A stretch of 64,000 nucleotides of DNA from Streptomyces sp. SirexAA-E (GTDB lineage Bacteria; Actinomycetota; Actinomycetes; Streptomycetales; Streptomycetaceae). Below are positions 41,201-49,480 of this stretch, piece after piece. The notes beneath the pieces were generated by a model. The model was not told the origin of the DNA, made no database searches, and saw only the letters and a list, made by a program, of their open reading frames with translations. The translations under genes and the position numbers were made by a program. The stretch covers positions 5,580,001-5,644,000 of the forward strand of contig NC_015953.1 of the NCBI RefSeq assembly GCF_000177195.2, given 5' to 3'. The number at the start of each line of letters is the position of its first letter. Within the stretch, counting starts at the first letter, position 1.

Positions 41201-43586
41201 GCAGGCGTCCCACCTTGTCGTAGGTGTAGGTGGTCTTGTTACCGGCAGCGTTCGTCTCGGAGGCGAGGTACCCGGCGGCGCTGTAGGTGCGGGTGACGAA
41301 CTTCCCCGCCGCGTCTGTCGTCCTGGTCAGGTGCCCGGCGTCGTCGTAGGCGAATGCAGTGGTCTCGCCGTCGGGGTTCTCCGCGGTGAGGAGCTGCTCC
41401 GCGCCGTTGTAGGTGTAGGCCGTGGTGCGGCCCAGCGGGTCGGTGGCCGAGCTGAGCAGCCCGCGCCCGTCGTAGGCGTACGTCGTCGTGTAGGCGGTGG
41501 CGTCGGCGCCGGTGACGTTGCCGCGCGGGTCCGTCTTGGTCAGGATCCGCCCGGCCGCGTCGTAGGTGAACGTCGCCTTCTCACCCAGGGGTGTGGTCAC
41601 CGAGGTGCGGTTACCGGCTGTGTCGTAGCCGTAGGTGGTGACCTTGCCGCGTGGTGTCTTCACCGTCTGGACGGCGCCGAGTGTCGTGTACGTGTAGGCG
41701 GTGGTGCCGCCGAGCGGGTCGGTGGTGGTCGTCAGCTGGTTGGACGTGTTGTACGCGTAGGTCGTCTTGTTGCCGCGGCCGTCGGTGTGGCTGGTGATGT
41801 TGCCCGAGGAGTCGTATGTCCAGATCTCCTTGTAGCCGAGCCCCGACGGCGAACTGCGCGTGAGCATGCGGCCGGCGCTGTCGTACGTCATCGACGTGGT
41901 GTTGCCGCGCTGGTCGGTGATGCCGACAGGCCGCAGATTGCGGTCGTAGTCGTAGGTGATGCTCTTGCCGTACGGGTCGATGGTCGACATGAGGACGTTG
42001 CCGGAGTAGACGTCGGTCCACACGCCGCCGTCGGGCGCCGTGGTGTGCGACTCGCGGCTGCCGTCCCAGGTGAACGTGCTCGTCTTGGTGTTCTGGTCGG
42101 TTTGGGAAGCGATCCGGCCTGCGGTGTCGTAGGTGTTGCTGACCTTGCCGCCCGCGGGGTCGGTGTAGGACGACAGCCGCTTGTTCGCGTCGTACGTGTA
42201 CGAAGAGGTCTTTCCGGCGGGATCGGTCACCGAGGTCAGCAGACCACCGGTGTAGCCGTAGGACACCGATGTAGTGTCCGGCAGGGCCACCTTGGTCAGC
42301 AGCCCGTCGGCACCGACCGTGAACGTCGTCGTGCGTCCGGCGGCGTCCTTGACGGAGGCGAGCCTGCCGGACACGTACGTCAGGCCCAGCCCCTTCCCTG
42401 CCTTGTCCACGACGGAGGTGAGCTGACCACCGCTGGTGAAGGTCCGCTTGGTGTGGTCGGGCGTGGTCAGGACGTAGTCACTGGTCCCCTTGACCAGCTT
42501 GGCCGCCGACCCGGCCGGGGTTTTGTACGTCCCGTCGCCGTTCTGCGTGAACACGAACGACGCCCCGTCGTCCGCCCGGTAGGTGGCCTTTCCCGTCGCG
42601 ACTGTGAGCTTCGAGTCGAACGGTGTCGCCCAGCCTCGGCCCAGCAGGCCCGCCGCGGTCGAGTCGGAACGGTATGTGCGTTCCAGGGCTAGGGGCACAC
42701 CTGGGCCGACCAGGGACGCATCGGTGAGCTGTTCGAAGAACATGCCGGTCGCCGTGTTGACCGGGTCCGCACGGTGAGCCTGCGCGTAGCAGGTGCAGAT
42801 GCCCGCCTGCGCTCCAGGGATGTCAGGCGTGTAGAAGGCTTCCACCAGGGGGGAGGTGGTTCCGTCCGGACTCGAGGACCCGTCCGCGCCGGTGAGGAAG
42901 ATCCAGGCGTAGTACTTCTTGCCGTCCTCGAGATGCCCCCCGAGCGTGCTGCCGCTCCACCAGAAGCACTGGTCGGCGGGGTATGCGTTGCCTGGCCACC
43001 ATCCGTAGCACCAGGCGCCGTTGTCGAGATAGCGGCCCGAAGGGTCACCGGTGGAGCGCTTGATCTCCTGTTGGAGGACGAAGTTCCCCGCCTCGTCGCG
43101 GACGTAGAGCCACATCCCGGACACCTGGGATGCCGCCGTGCCCGTCGGCAGCTGCAACTGCCCGCCGATCGACAACATCGCCGGGTAAGCAGTGGCGTAC
43201 GCGCTGACCCACGAGGGATTCCCTGTGGCCTGTGCGTCGAACGGAGCTGCCGATCCGTTGGCGGCCGGGCCTCGGTCGGCGGGCTCGGTGGGACGGGGGT
43301 GCGGTGTCCCGGACGGCTTTTCCGCGCGCGGGTCGATGTAGTTGTGCATGGGCGACAGCTGGCCCCGGTCCCGCTTCACCTGCTGGCGTCTCTCGGCCAG
43401 CGTCATGGCCTTGGGCGGCTTCGGGAGGTCCGACGCGGTTCTCACGGCGGCCGTCGTTGTGGCAGCCGACGGGGGTACAGAGGCCTGTTGGCCTCCGGGG
43501 GAGGCCCAGGAGGGGATGGCCCCTGGGACGGCTAGGAGCGCCAAGGCCAGGAGTGTGGTGAGGAGTCTTCGTGCTTGTGTGTGCAC
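38193..43586 (-). CDS. Secreted RHS/YD-repeat polymorphic toxin with papain-like C-terminal domain
   Basis: This is a predicted interbacterial toxin of 1797 residues, starting at GTG 43586. It has a Sec signal peptide (RRLLTTLLALALLAVPGAIPSWA). A DUF6531 domain begins at about residue 270 (ADPVNTATGMFFEQLTDASLVGPGVPLALERTYRSD), followed by dozens of YD repeats. The RHS core lies at about 1380-1520 (HHDTQGSPLDVTSSTGALHQRWAYDPYGTR, then ARQYTPATGRFTSTDP) and is terminated by LTDPSG. The variable tail (1521-1797) contains NCRACAVAVD (Cys1690), QAHVFNVVN (His1762) and FLDGQSG (Asp1777), an ordered Cys-His-Asp set typical of papain-fold toxins (peptidase or glutamine deamidase). The immunity gene overlaps its 3' end. 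Delivery is presumably by secretion and cage release. Confidence 0.88.
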   Translation of the reverse strand: MHTQARRLLTTLLALALLAVPGAIPSWASPGGQQASVPPSAATTTAAVRTASDLPKPPKAMTLAERRQQVKRDRGQLSPMHNYIDPRAEKPSGTPHPRPTEPADRGPAANGSAAPFDAQATGNPSWVSAYATAYPAMLSIGGQLQLPTGTAASQVSGMWLYVRDEAGNFVLQQEIKRSTGDPSGRYLDNGAWCYGWWPGNAYPADQCFWWSGSTLGGHLEDGKKYYAWIFLTGADGSSSPDGTTSPLVEAFYTPDIPGAQAGICTCYAQAHRADPVNTATGMFFEQLTDASLVGPGVPLALERTYRSDSTAAGLLGRGWATPFDSKLTVATGKATYRADDGASFVFTQNGDGTYKTPAGSAAKLVKGTSDYVLTTPDHTKRTFTSGGQLTSVVDKAGKGLGLTYVSGRLASVKDAAGRTTTFTVGADGLLTKVALPDTTSVSYGYTGGLLTSVTDPAGKTSSYTYDANKRLSSYTDPAGGKVSNTYDTAGRIASQTDQNTKTSTFTWDGSRESHTTAPDGGVWTDVYSGNVLMSTIDPYGKSITYDYDRNLRPVGITDQRGNTTSMTYDSAGRMLTRSSPSGLGYKEIWTYDSSGNITSHTDGRGNKTTYAYNTSNQLTTTTDPLGGTTAYTYTTLGAVQTVKTPRGKVTTYGYDTAGNRTSVTTPLGEKATFTYDAAGRILTKTDPRGNVTGADATAYTTTYAYDGRGLLSSATDPLGRTTAYTYNGAEQLLTAENPDGETTAFAYDDAGHLTRTTDAAGKFVTRTYSAAGYLASETNAAGNKTTYTYDKVGRLLTSVSPRGNVTGNDPAAYTTSYAYDAAGNSTKAIGPTGAFTTTTYDAINRPLVNTDQLGHTTGYTYDANDNVTKVTDAAGKTTLSVYDKNNRLSSSTNQLSETSTYTYDADGNLLSSTSPLGNKESWTYDDDGRQATAVDPRGNVTGASPAQYTTTYGYDTVGNVTAVTDPLGNVTRTEYDAVGKLTRSTDADQRATTYSYDKLDQLTTVTAPGGAATTYGYDTVGNMTGRTDANGHVTSYGYDAAHRLTSVTDPLDRATSYAYDADSNPVKVTTPRGTTTRTYDARGLITKIDYSDSTPDVTLGYDDAGQMTARANAKISEDFVYNAVGDLTKTRGFAYTYDAAGQMLTRKYSDGNTIGYTYDKDGRTATMTADGTTTTYTSDAAGNLTKTALPNTETEERTYDRAGRVTAVTSTKAGTTVTKTALTLSAAGLPTRVDVTRAGVGTGGYDQTYDTAGRLTSGCYPQPWITGCAATRTTSYTYDKVGNRLTSTLGTTSTNYAYDDADQLTSTTAGATTTAYEYDAEGNQTKAGTDTFTYDLAGQISSATVAGADYAYDHDAGGNQVATLQDGTVTSRTQWDPNAPLPILATEYDSAWTVKQSYRYDPLGQPAATKTGTGAVFYYHHDTQGSPLDVTSSTGALHQRWAYDPYGTRVLGTVTTGAPPSTPTYTGARYEATTGNIDLHARQYTPATGRFTSTDPAARGASTPYVSPYAYADNKPTALTDPSGLAPVPGDDNGNGHVDSLGEGLKIFGNGFLQGLKMPFEFLGDAQDAFTGANGGAGAFVDKYLPVRPAYRLYRAEYMLRQQGCDALADLYAEAADELTQQLAVTGLGGLTGWRRAAVAPEATPFKVGNLRFGPGGGGVTLGHGGIPYKTPLTPQLKALVNPQGGETNCRACAVAVDRLLADGAPSSAPGKLGAGSTAPLEALYGGRQFKSSTISGIVNEIKTAGEGARGIVMGQKGRQAHVFNVVNVKGDVVFLDGQSGHASLSPWRNFSLLRTD

Positions 43587-43890
43587 CGTGCATCACCCGT
43601 GAGTAGGTCGTGAACAGAGTCGGGGTGATGCTTGATCCAAAAATGGATCGAACTAACGCACGACAGCGAATGGGGCTGGATCCCGACGCGTCGCACCGAA
43701 CGGCGCCCGGAGTGTCCCCTGGCCGGATGGTCACCCAGCCGTCCCTTGATGAGCGATTGGCGTGAACACGCCTTCCTGCCCTGGAAGCGGTAGTTGAACA
43801 CCCGGAGAGCAGCCGGCCAAGCCTGGGTTTCCTATCCGAGACCGGCGTGGTTGCGGCGACTGGCGGGGGAGTCAAGGTGCGCCTCGAGTG
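43587..43890. other. Region upstream of RHS toxin gene
   Basis: These 304 bp hold the toxin promoter and the end of the FG-GAP/GDPD gene transcript. An inverted repeat, GATCCA-AAAA-TGGATC, sits at 43634-43649, 48 bp before the GTG start, and is a candidate operator. I see no gene here. Confidence 0.5.
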
Positions 43891-45951
43891 TCAGACGCAT
43901 CTGCCGCTCAGCCAGGATTTCAGCTCCTTCGGCCAGGTGGTGGCCATCGGTACCGAGGTGGTCGGCAGACCGTAACGGCTCAGCCTGTTCAGCCACGTCG
44001 CGTAGTTGCCGGAGGCCGCCGGGGCGGGCTCCTCCCAGCCGATCCCGTCGACCCAGCGCGGGTGGTTCCTGAGCGTGATGCCAAGGCCCGCCGCCTCGAT
44101 TCGCTGCTTGAGCGCGGCCTTCAGATCGACGTTGTCGCTCCCCGTGTAGATCATGATCTGCTGGGAGGCGATCCGTTGCTTGATGGGGGCGATGACCTCG
44201 TTCCATGCGGTCTCGCGGATGGTGGCGTCACTGTTGAGGAGTGACTGCCCGGCCTCACCCTTGAGTTCGACGAGGGCGGCCATGTTCTGGCTTCTGGCGC
44301 TGTCGAGCCATTCCCGGAAGGTGTACACGGTCTCACCCTTGTACGGGCCTCGGTCGATGGTCCGGTCCTTGAGCTGGTCGGCTCCGGTGGCCCACCAGAC
44401 CGCGTTCGCGTCGGCTGTCGGTCCCGTCAGGCCTCTGGTCGACTTGTTGTGCCACATCACGCCCTTGGTGCCGTCCTTGGTGAGCTGAAGGTCGGCCTCC
44501 ACACCGGCTGCTCCCCAGCTCTTCTGCTGGGCAAGCCCTGTGGGGTGGTTCGGCTGGCGAATCTGGTCCCGCTCCCACCCCGGCGCTTCTGCCGGATAGC
44601 CGCCGTGTCCGAAGACCGTCGGGCAGATCGGCAGCCCTTCCGAGTGGCGCTCGACCAGACGCATCCTGTCGAAGGTCCAGCCTGTCTCGGTTTCCCAGCC
44701 GTGCAGGTCTCCGGTGAGGGTTCCGTCCGCCTGGGCGGTGAAGGTGATGGTCTTCACCGTGCCCAACCGGAGGTCGGTGTAGCCGTAGACCGTGGCGAGG
44801 TCGTCACGGCCGTCACCGTTGTAGTCGCCGGTGACCATCTTCATACGGGACCGTTCGTACCAGCCCGCCGGCCTGTTCAGGATTTCGCGGCGATTGCCGA
44901 ACTCACCTTCGGTGTCGAGGTCGAAGCCGATCAGGGCGTCGTGCCCGTCGGCGTAGTCGTACCAGGCGGCGATGGAGTCACGACCATCACCGTCGAAGTC
45001 ACCGGAGTGCACGGTCGCCCGGCTGAACGTCCAGCCGGTGGTGGACTCCCAGCCGCGGACCGGCTCGGCGAACCCGCCTCCGGGCTCGCCCGTGAAGGAC
45101 ATCAGAGTAACGGTGCCGGAGGCATAGCCGTACAGCACACCCAGGTCGTCGCGGCCGTCGCCGTCGTAGTCGCCGGTGGCGAACTTCATACGCCCGACCT
45201 CCCACCCATCCGCTGCAGCGCGCGCGAAGGACGAGAAGGGGCTGGCGAAGCCGCCGTCGGACCGGGCGAGGAACGTGAACAGCTTGTCGTCGCCGTTGCG
45301 GTAGTCGTACCAGGCGGCGATGTCGTCGCGGCCGTCACCGTCGAAGTCCCCGGCCTCGGCGGTGATGGCGTCGAAGGTCCAGTTTCCGGGGGCCACGGTC
45401 CAGGAGGTGAGGCGGGTGCCGAATTTCCCGTCCCCCTTGCCGAGCCAGGTGAACAGGGAGACCTTTCCGTCGTCGTAGCCGTAGAAGGCGGCGACGTCAC
45501 CCGTCCCGTCTCCGTCGAAGTCACCGGTGACGTACTTCATGTGCTCGGCCCAGTAGTTGCCCTCGGTCGCCTCCCACCCCTTGAGGGGCCCGGAGAGGCT
45601 GCCGTCGGGGCCGGCTGCGAAGGTGTGCATGGCGTCGCTGCCGTCTGAGTAGTCGTACCAGGCCACCATGTCGCTTCGGCCGTCACGGTTGTAGTCGTGA
45701 CGGGGGCCCCTCTCGGCAACTGCCCGCACGGTGGCCACGTGTGCCCCACTGCCCGCCGCGTCGGCGCTTCCGGCAGCTACGCCGCTGACCTGAGGAAGTT
45801 CGGTGTCCTCGGCGGCCCCGGCCGGAGCGACCGCCACCGGTTCGCCGCGCACCTGGGCGCTCACGCTGCCGGTACCCGCCTGCAGACCGAGCAGGGCGCA
45901 CACGACAGCGGCGCAGACTATGCCCGTGGGTCTTTTCATCCGGTTGTTCAT
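43891..45951 (-). CDS. Secreted FG-GAP-repeat protein with C-terminal glycerophosphodiesterase-like domain
   Basis: The exported protein is 686 residues. The N-terminus MNNRMKRPTGIVCAAVVCALLGLQAGTGSVSA is a signal peptide. About six FG-GAP/VCBS repeats follow (for example GDFDGDGRDDIAAWYDY, GDYDGDGRDDLGVLYGY, GDFDGDGRDSIAAWYDY), with the DxDGDGxDD calcium-binding style. From about residue 445 the sequence is GDPD-like: VFGHGGYPAEAPG (His449), GVEADLQLTKDG (Glu and Asp metal ligands) and VMWHN (second His), continuing to a TIM-barrel-like end (VDGIGWEEP). It may cleave phosphodiesters of glycerol, lipids or teichoic acid outside the cell. ATG 45951 directly follows AAGGGGG; ATG 45939 is an alternative. 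Confidence 0.83.
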   Translation of the reverse strand: MNNRMKRPTGIVCAAVVCALLGLQAGTGSVSAQVRGEPVAVAPAGAAEDTELPQVSGVAAGSADAAGSGAHVATVRAVAERGPRHDYNRDGRSDMVAWYDYSDGSDAMHTFAAGPDGSLSGPLKGWEATEGNYWAEHMKYVTGDFDGDGTGDVAAFYGYDDGKVSLFTWLGKGDGKFGTRLTSWTVAPGNWTFDAITAEAGDFDGDGRDDIAAWYDYRNGDDKLFTFLARSDGGFASPFSSFARAAADGWEVGRMKFATGDYDGDGRDDLGVLYGYASGTVTLMSFTGEPGGGFAEPVRGWESTTGWTFSRATVHSGDFDGDGRDSIAAWYDYADGHDALIGFDLDTEGEFGNRREILNRPAGWYERSRMKMVTGDYNGDGRDDLATVYGYTDLRLGTVKTITFTAQADGTLTGDLHGWETETGWTFDRMRLVERHSEGLPICPTVFGHGGYPAEAPGWERDQIRQPNHPTGLAQQKSWGAAGVEADLQLTKDGTKGVMWHNKSTRGLTGPTADANAVWWATGADQLKDRTIDRGPYKGETVYTFREWLDSARSQNMAALVELKGEAGQSLLNSDATIRETAWNEVIAPIKQRIASQQIMIYTGSDNVDLKAALKQRIEAAGLGITLRNHPRWVDGIGWEEPAPAASGNYATWLNRLSRYGLPTTSVPMATTWPKELKSWLSGRCV

Positions 45952-47535
45952 CCCCCTTGTTGCTGCTTGCCGCTTCTGCCACTCGACGAAGCGGACGCGC
46001 CCGCGTTGCGCGGACGCGCTTGCGCTCAGCCGCCTCAAGTGAGGGGCCCCCACCCCCAGAAAGTGCACGCATATTCGATGAGACGACTCCGGCGCCGATT
46101 CGACCACTAGCCCGGCACCCTGTACCAGCCGGTATCGGGCCGTTCGAATAGCCATGGCCGAAGAGCGACTGCACTCGACACCGACGACTGCGGCACGGGG
46201 CAGCTCCCGCATCGCAGCACAAACGCTGTGGTGAGTCCTGCCCGAACTTCGCCGTGGAGCCGGAGACTTCAGTGGGAGGTCATGGCGATTGCGACTCAGC
46301 TCGAAGCGCGGAGAGTACCGCTGCCCAAGATCTTCTGCGACGACGACTACCAGCCTGGACGGTGGTACATGTCACCTCACTGGCTGAGCTCGCGGACCAG
46401 CCGGCCCCCACCAGGGCTGGCGTCGACTTGAGCGTTCTCCTTCCAGCCGCGAAACCATCGCCACCTCGATGTCCGACCGTGGGCACGACGATCCGGCAAA
46501 CCAACGCGATCAGCAACGACCCAGATCAGAAAGCTTACCGGAGGGGAAGCCGCCCCCTTCGGTGTCGCGTCCTCGGCGGTGGGTCGCGTAGCCCAGAAGC
46601 TGGGCCCGTTTCTCGCGTTCCAGCCCGTGGCCCGCCGGTTGGTGCGACCGTTTTGTGGATCGTCGACGGCTCCCTGGCCCCGGTGCGTGACCGGGACTCC
46701 ATCGGCCGTCAGATGCTGGACTCCGTGTCGTCGGACAGATCCTTGCCGCGCTCGGGGCAGTGCCGCAGTCACCTACGCGCCCACCGGCCGGTTGCCCCTG
46801 GCCTGCGTGGATAACCTCAGACTTATCTGTCTATTACAAACTGGTTGTTGTTCCTGCCTGATCGCTGCCGCATCGTGGGGCACGCGCCACGTGCGGATCC
46901 TGTGTTGCATGTGAAGACAAGTCGGAGGAACAGTGCTCGTAATGCATGTCTGCAGGCTCACCGCAGCGTCGAGTTCTGGTTACTCACCACCTCCTCAGGT
47001 GGTGCCTACGACTGGCCACGTGTCGGCTGACTCTGGGTGACGGACGGCGTATCGGGCTGTTCGACATCTGCGCGAACGCGCCCGGAGCGGACTGGCCGTT
47101 CCTGCCCTGTGCGGCGTCGGCCGGGCAGCTGGGCGACGCAGGGACCGTAGGGGGCGGCAGCCGCGTCCCGGCACCCCGCTGCCTCAGGGCGTATGTGGAT
47201 GGGGCGGGGAACCGCAGGGGCGCACCAGGGCGGCGAGTTGGTCGCCAAGGACGGCTTGCGCATATCGGCAGTCCATTCGCGCCGGCCGACCTACGGACGC
47301 CGTGATCGGCGGTTTCGTCGGCAAAGCGCGAGACGTGGGTTCTCACTGGGCGGTTGAACGGCTCTTCCCGGGCGGCCTCGTCTCGTTCCATCGCTTGCCA
47401 AACCCTGCCCACGCGCGGTGTCGAGCGCTCGTTTGGCTTTTCTGATTCGGCATGCTCTTCAGTCCGTTACGGAGCATGACATGTTCTGGACATTGCATCA
47501 GCAAGATGCGGTTGCCATGAGGAAAGAAAGAGAAG
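45952..47535. other. Long gene-poor spacer between the two FG-GAP genes
   Basis: These 1584 bp separate the divergent FG-GAP genes. They hold decayed coding sequence, including an IS5-like fragment (separate entry). A frame at 46300-46430 (CDDDYQPGRWYMSPHW) has no assignable family. The AT content is raised around 46800-46930 and 47400-47540, so promoters for the rightward gene probably lie in the last 150 bp. Confidence 0.5.
46560..46720 (+). pseudogene. Degenerate IS5-family transposase fragment
   Basis: One frame reads GRVAQKLGPFLAFQPVARR and a second, shifted frame reads LWIVDGSLAPVRDRDSIG. Together they resemble the start of IS5-type DDE transposases, where a (S/T)xGRVxxRLGPLLAxxP segment is followed by LWIVDGTLVPVRD. 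The two parts are out of frame and nothing after them is recognisable, so this is a dead remnant. No terminal repeats were found. Confidence 0.45.
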
Positions 47536-49275
47536 ATGCCTCCTAGATCGAATGAAAAACGTTTCATCTGGCGCCTCACCGTGCCCGTTGCTGCCGTACT
47601 GAGTACGGTCGTCTTCGGCGCTGCGGCTGCGGCTTCGGTGCCGGCCGGCACGACTGCCGCCCCGATGACCGACTCTCCGCAGAAGAGCGACCCGGGGACA
47701 GGAAGATTCGGCGGCCAGGGAGCCGTGACACCCCGTCAGGACGAGGGGGCGCGCAGCCGCGCGACAGCGGATTCCCCGGTCACCCGTAGTGAGGCGCTCA
47801 AGCGCGCCGCGAGCTGGGTGGGCAAGGGCCTCCCGTACAACCAGGGTGCGTACCACGACGGCTATCGCACCGACTGCTCCGGGTACGTCTCCATGGCCTG
47901 GGGCCTGTCGAGCTCGCAGGCCACGAACACCTTCGTTCCGAACGGGTACGGGGAGTGGATATCCAAGGACGACCTGAAGCCGGGCGACGCACTCAACAAC
48001 GACTCGGCCGGTAACTCCGGGCACATAGCCCTCTTCGAGAAGTGGGAGAACTCGGCTCACACGTCCTACACCGGCTACGAGTTCACGGGCAGCGGCGTGC
48101 ATCACCGCTCCATCCCGTATCCCTACTATTCGGGCTACGGCACGTTCAAGCCGATGCGGTACAAGAAGATCGTCGACGACAGTGCCCCGGTTCCTGAGGT
48201 GTCGGTGGCGGAGCCGTCGCAGCGGGTGCATGCGGACTTCAACGGTGACGGGCGTGATGACGTCGCGGTCCTGTACGGCTATGACGATCACACGGTGTCG
48301 TTGTTCACGTTTCTGGCCAAGAGTGATGGGGGGTTCGCGGCTCCGGTGAAGTCGTGGACGTCGCAGCCCAATTACTGGACGTTCAAGAGCGTCAAGATGA
48401 CGGCCGGTGACTACGACGGTGACGGTCGTTCCGAACTGGCGGCGATGTACGACTACGCGGACGGGTCTGTCGCTCTGTTCACCTGGCCCAGCAATGCCGA
48501 CGGCACTTTCCAGGCGCCCCGGAAGTCCTGGGAGACCGCACCGGGCAACTGGTATCCCGAGCATGTCCAGCTTGCCTCGGGGGATTTCGACGGTAATGGC
48601 CGCGACGATGTAGCCGCGTTCTACGGCTACTCGGACGGGCGTGCCGCCCTGTTCACCTTCACATCGGCAACCGGCGGTGGTTTCTCGGCCCCGGTCAAGA
48701 GCTGGAATGTGCCCGAAGCGTACTGGTGGGGCGAGCACGTCAAGTTTACCAGCGGCGACTTCAATGGTGACGGCCGTACCGATGCGGCTGCTCTCTACGG
48801 CTATGACGACGGTACGGTTTCTGCCTTCACCTGGATAGCGAACTCCAGTGGAGGGTTCGGTGCACCGACGAAGTCGTGGACGGTTTCTCCGGGGAACTGG
48901 ACATTCGAGAGTGTCAAGCTCACCTCGGGTGACTACAACGGCAACGGGCGCGATGACCTTGCCGCCATGTATGACTACGCGGACGGTTCCGCCGCCATGT
49001 TCACCTGGCTCAGCGACACCGACGGCACCTTCCTCGCGCCCCGGAAGTCGTGGGAGACCGCACCGGGCAACTGGTACCCGGAACACGTGCAGTTGGTCTC
49101 GGGTGACTACGACGGGAACGGCCGCGACGACGTCGCCGCTTTCTACGGCTACGACGACGCCCGCGCCGCCCTCTTCACCTTCAAGTCGGACACCACTGGC
49201 AAATTCGCCGCACCCGTCAAGAGCTGGAACGTTCCCGCCAAGCAATGGTGGGGCGAACACGTAAAACTCGGCTGA
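47536..49275 (+). CDS. Secreted NlpC/P60-like amidase domain fused to FG-GAP repeats
   Basis: The exported protein is 579 residues. A signal peptide (RLTVPVAAVLSTVVFGAAAAASVPA) precedes a low-complexity linker. The NlpC/P60-like domain has SEALKRAASWVGKGLPYNQGAYHDGYRTDCSGYVSMAWGL with the nucleophile Cys114, and NSGHIALFEKW with His163. From about residue 230 to the end run FG-GAP/VCBS repeats (HADFNGDGRDDVAVLYGYDD, GDYDGDGRSELAAMYDYADGS, GDFDGNGRDDVAAFYGYSDG and others). The fold cleaves peptidoglycan stem peptides or related amide bonds. The repeats resemble those of the 43891 protein. The start ATG 47536 follows GAGGAAAGAAAG. The gene stands alone. Confidence 0.85.
   Translation: MPPRSNEKRFIWRLTVPVAAVLSTVVFGAAAAASVPAGTTAAPMTDSPQKSDPGTGRFGGQGAVTPRQDEGARSRATADSPVTRSEALKRAASWVGKGLPYNQGAYHDGYRTDCSGYVSMAWGLSSSQATNTFVPNGYGEWISKDDLKPGDALNNDSAGNSGHIALFEKWENSAHTSYTGYEFTGSGVHHRSIPYPYYSGYGTFKPMRYKKIVDDSAPVPEVSVAEPSQRVHADFNGDGRDDVAVLYGYDDHTVSLFTFLAKSDGGFAAPVKSWTSQPNYWTFKSVKMTAGDYDGDGRSELAAMYDYADGSVALFTWPSNADGTFQAPRKSWETAPGNWYPEHVQLASGDFDGNGRDDVAAFYGYSDGRAALFTFTSATGGGFSAPVKSWNVPEAYWWGEHVKFTSGDFNGDGRTDAAALYGYDDGTVSAFTWIANSSGGFGAPTKSWTVSPGNWTFESVKLTSGDYNGNGRDDLAAMYDYADGSAAMFTWLSDTDGTFLAPRKSWETAPGNWYPEHVQLVSGDYDGNGRDDVAAFYGYDDARAALFTFKSDTTGKFAAPVKSWNVPAKQWWGEHVKLG
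48517..49260 (+). repeat. Internal duplication in FG-GAP array, 522-bp period
   Basis: The block starting CCCCGGAAGTC at 48517 recurs at 49039 with high identity (both read RKSWETAPGNWYPEHVQL). The offset is exactly 522 bp, or 174 codons, spanning three to four repeat units. This shows the array grew by unequal exchange of multi-unit blocks. Confidence 0.7.
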
Positions 49276-49480
49276 CACCGCACCGCGAAAGCGTTGACCG
49301 TTTACATGCCTGCGCACCTTCGACCTCACCGTTCCTGAAAACAAACTGCTCAGGTCTGATGGCGGTACCTGGAAATAGCTCATCTACCACCTCACCTGTG
49401 CCGCCCGCCAGGTATTACGGGACAGCTCATGGCGCACCCGGACGGGTGCTGTCGTGTGTCGGCGGGCCTTCGTGGGCAAG

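Noticed and set aside
39400..42300. Regularly spaced short repeats resembling a CRISPR array
   Set aside because: They are coding YD-repeat units (GTCGTAGGTGTAGG-type codons for YTYD) of variable spacing inside one long reading frame.
43891..46212. Longer N-terminus for the FG-GAP/GDPD gene (open to 46212)
   Set aside because: The signal peptide begins at ATG 45951 behind AAGGGGG; residues before it are low-complexity and would bury the signal.
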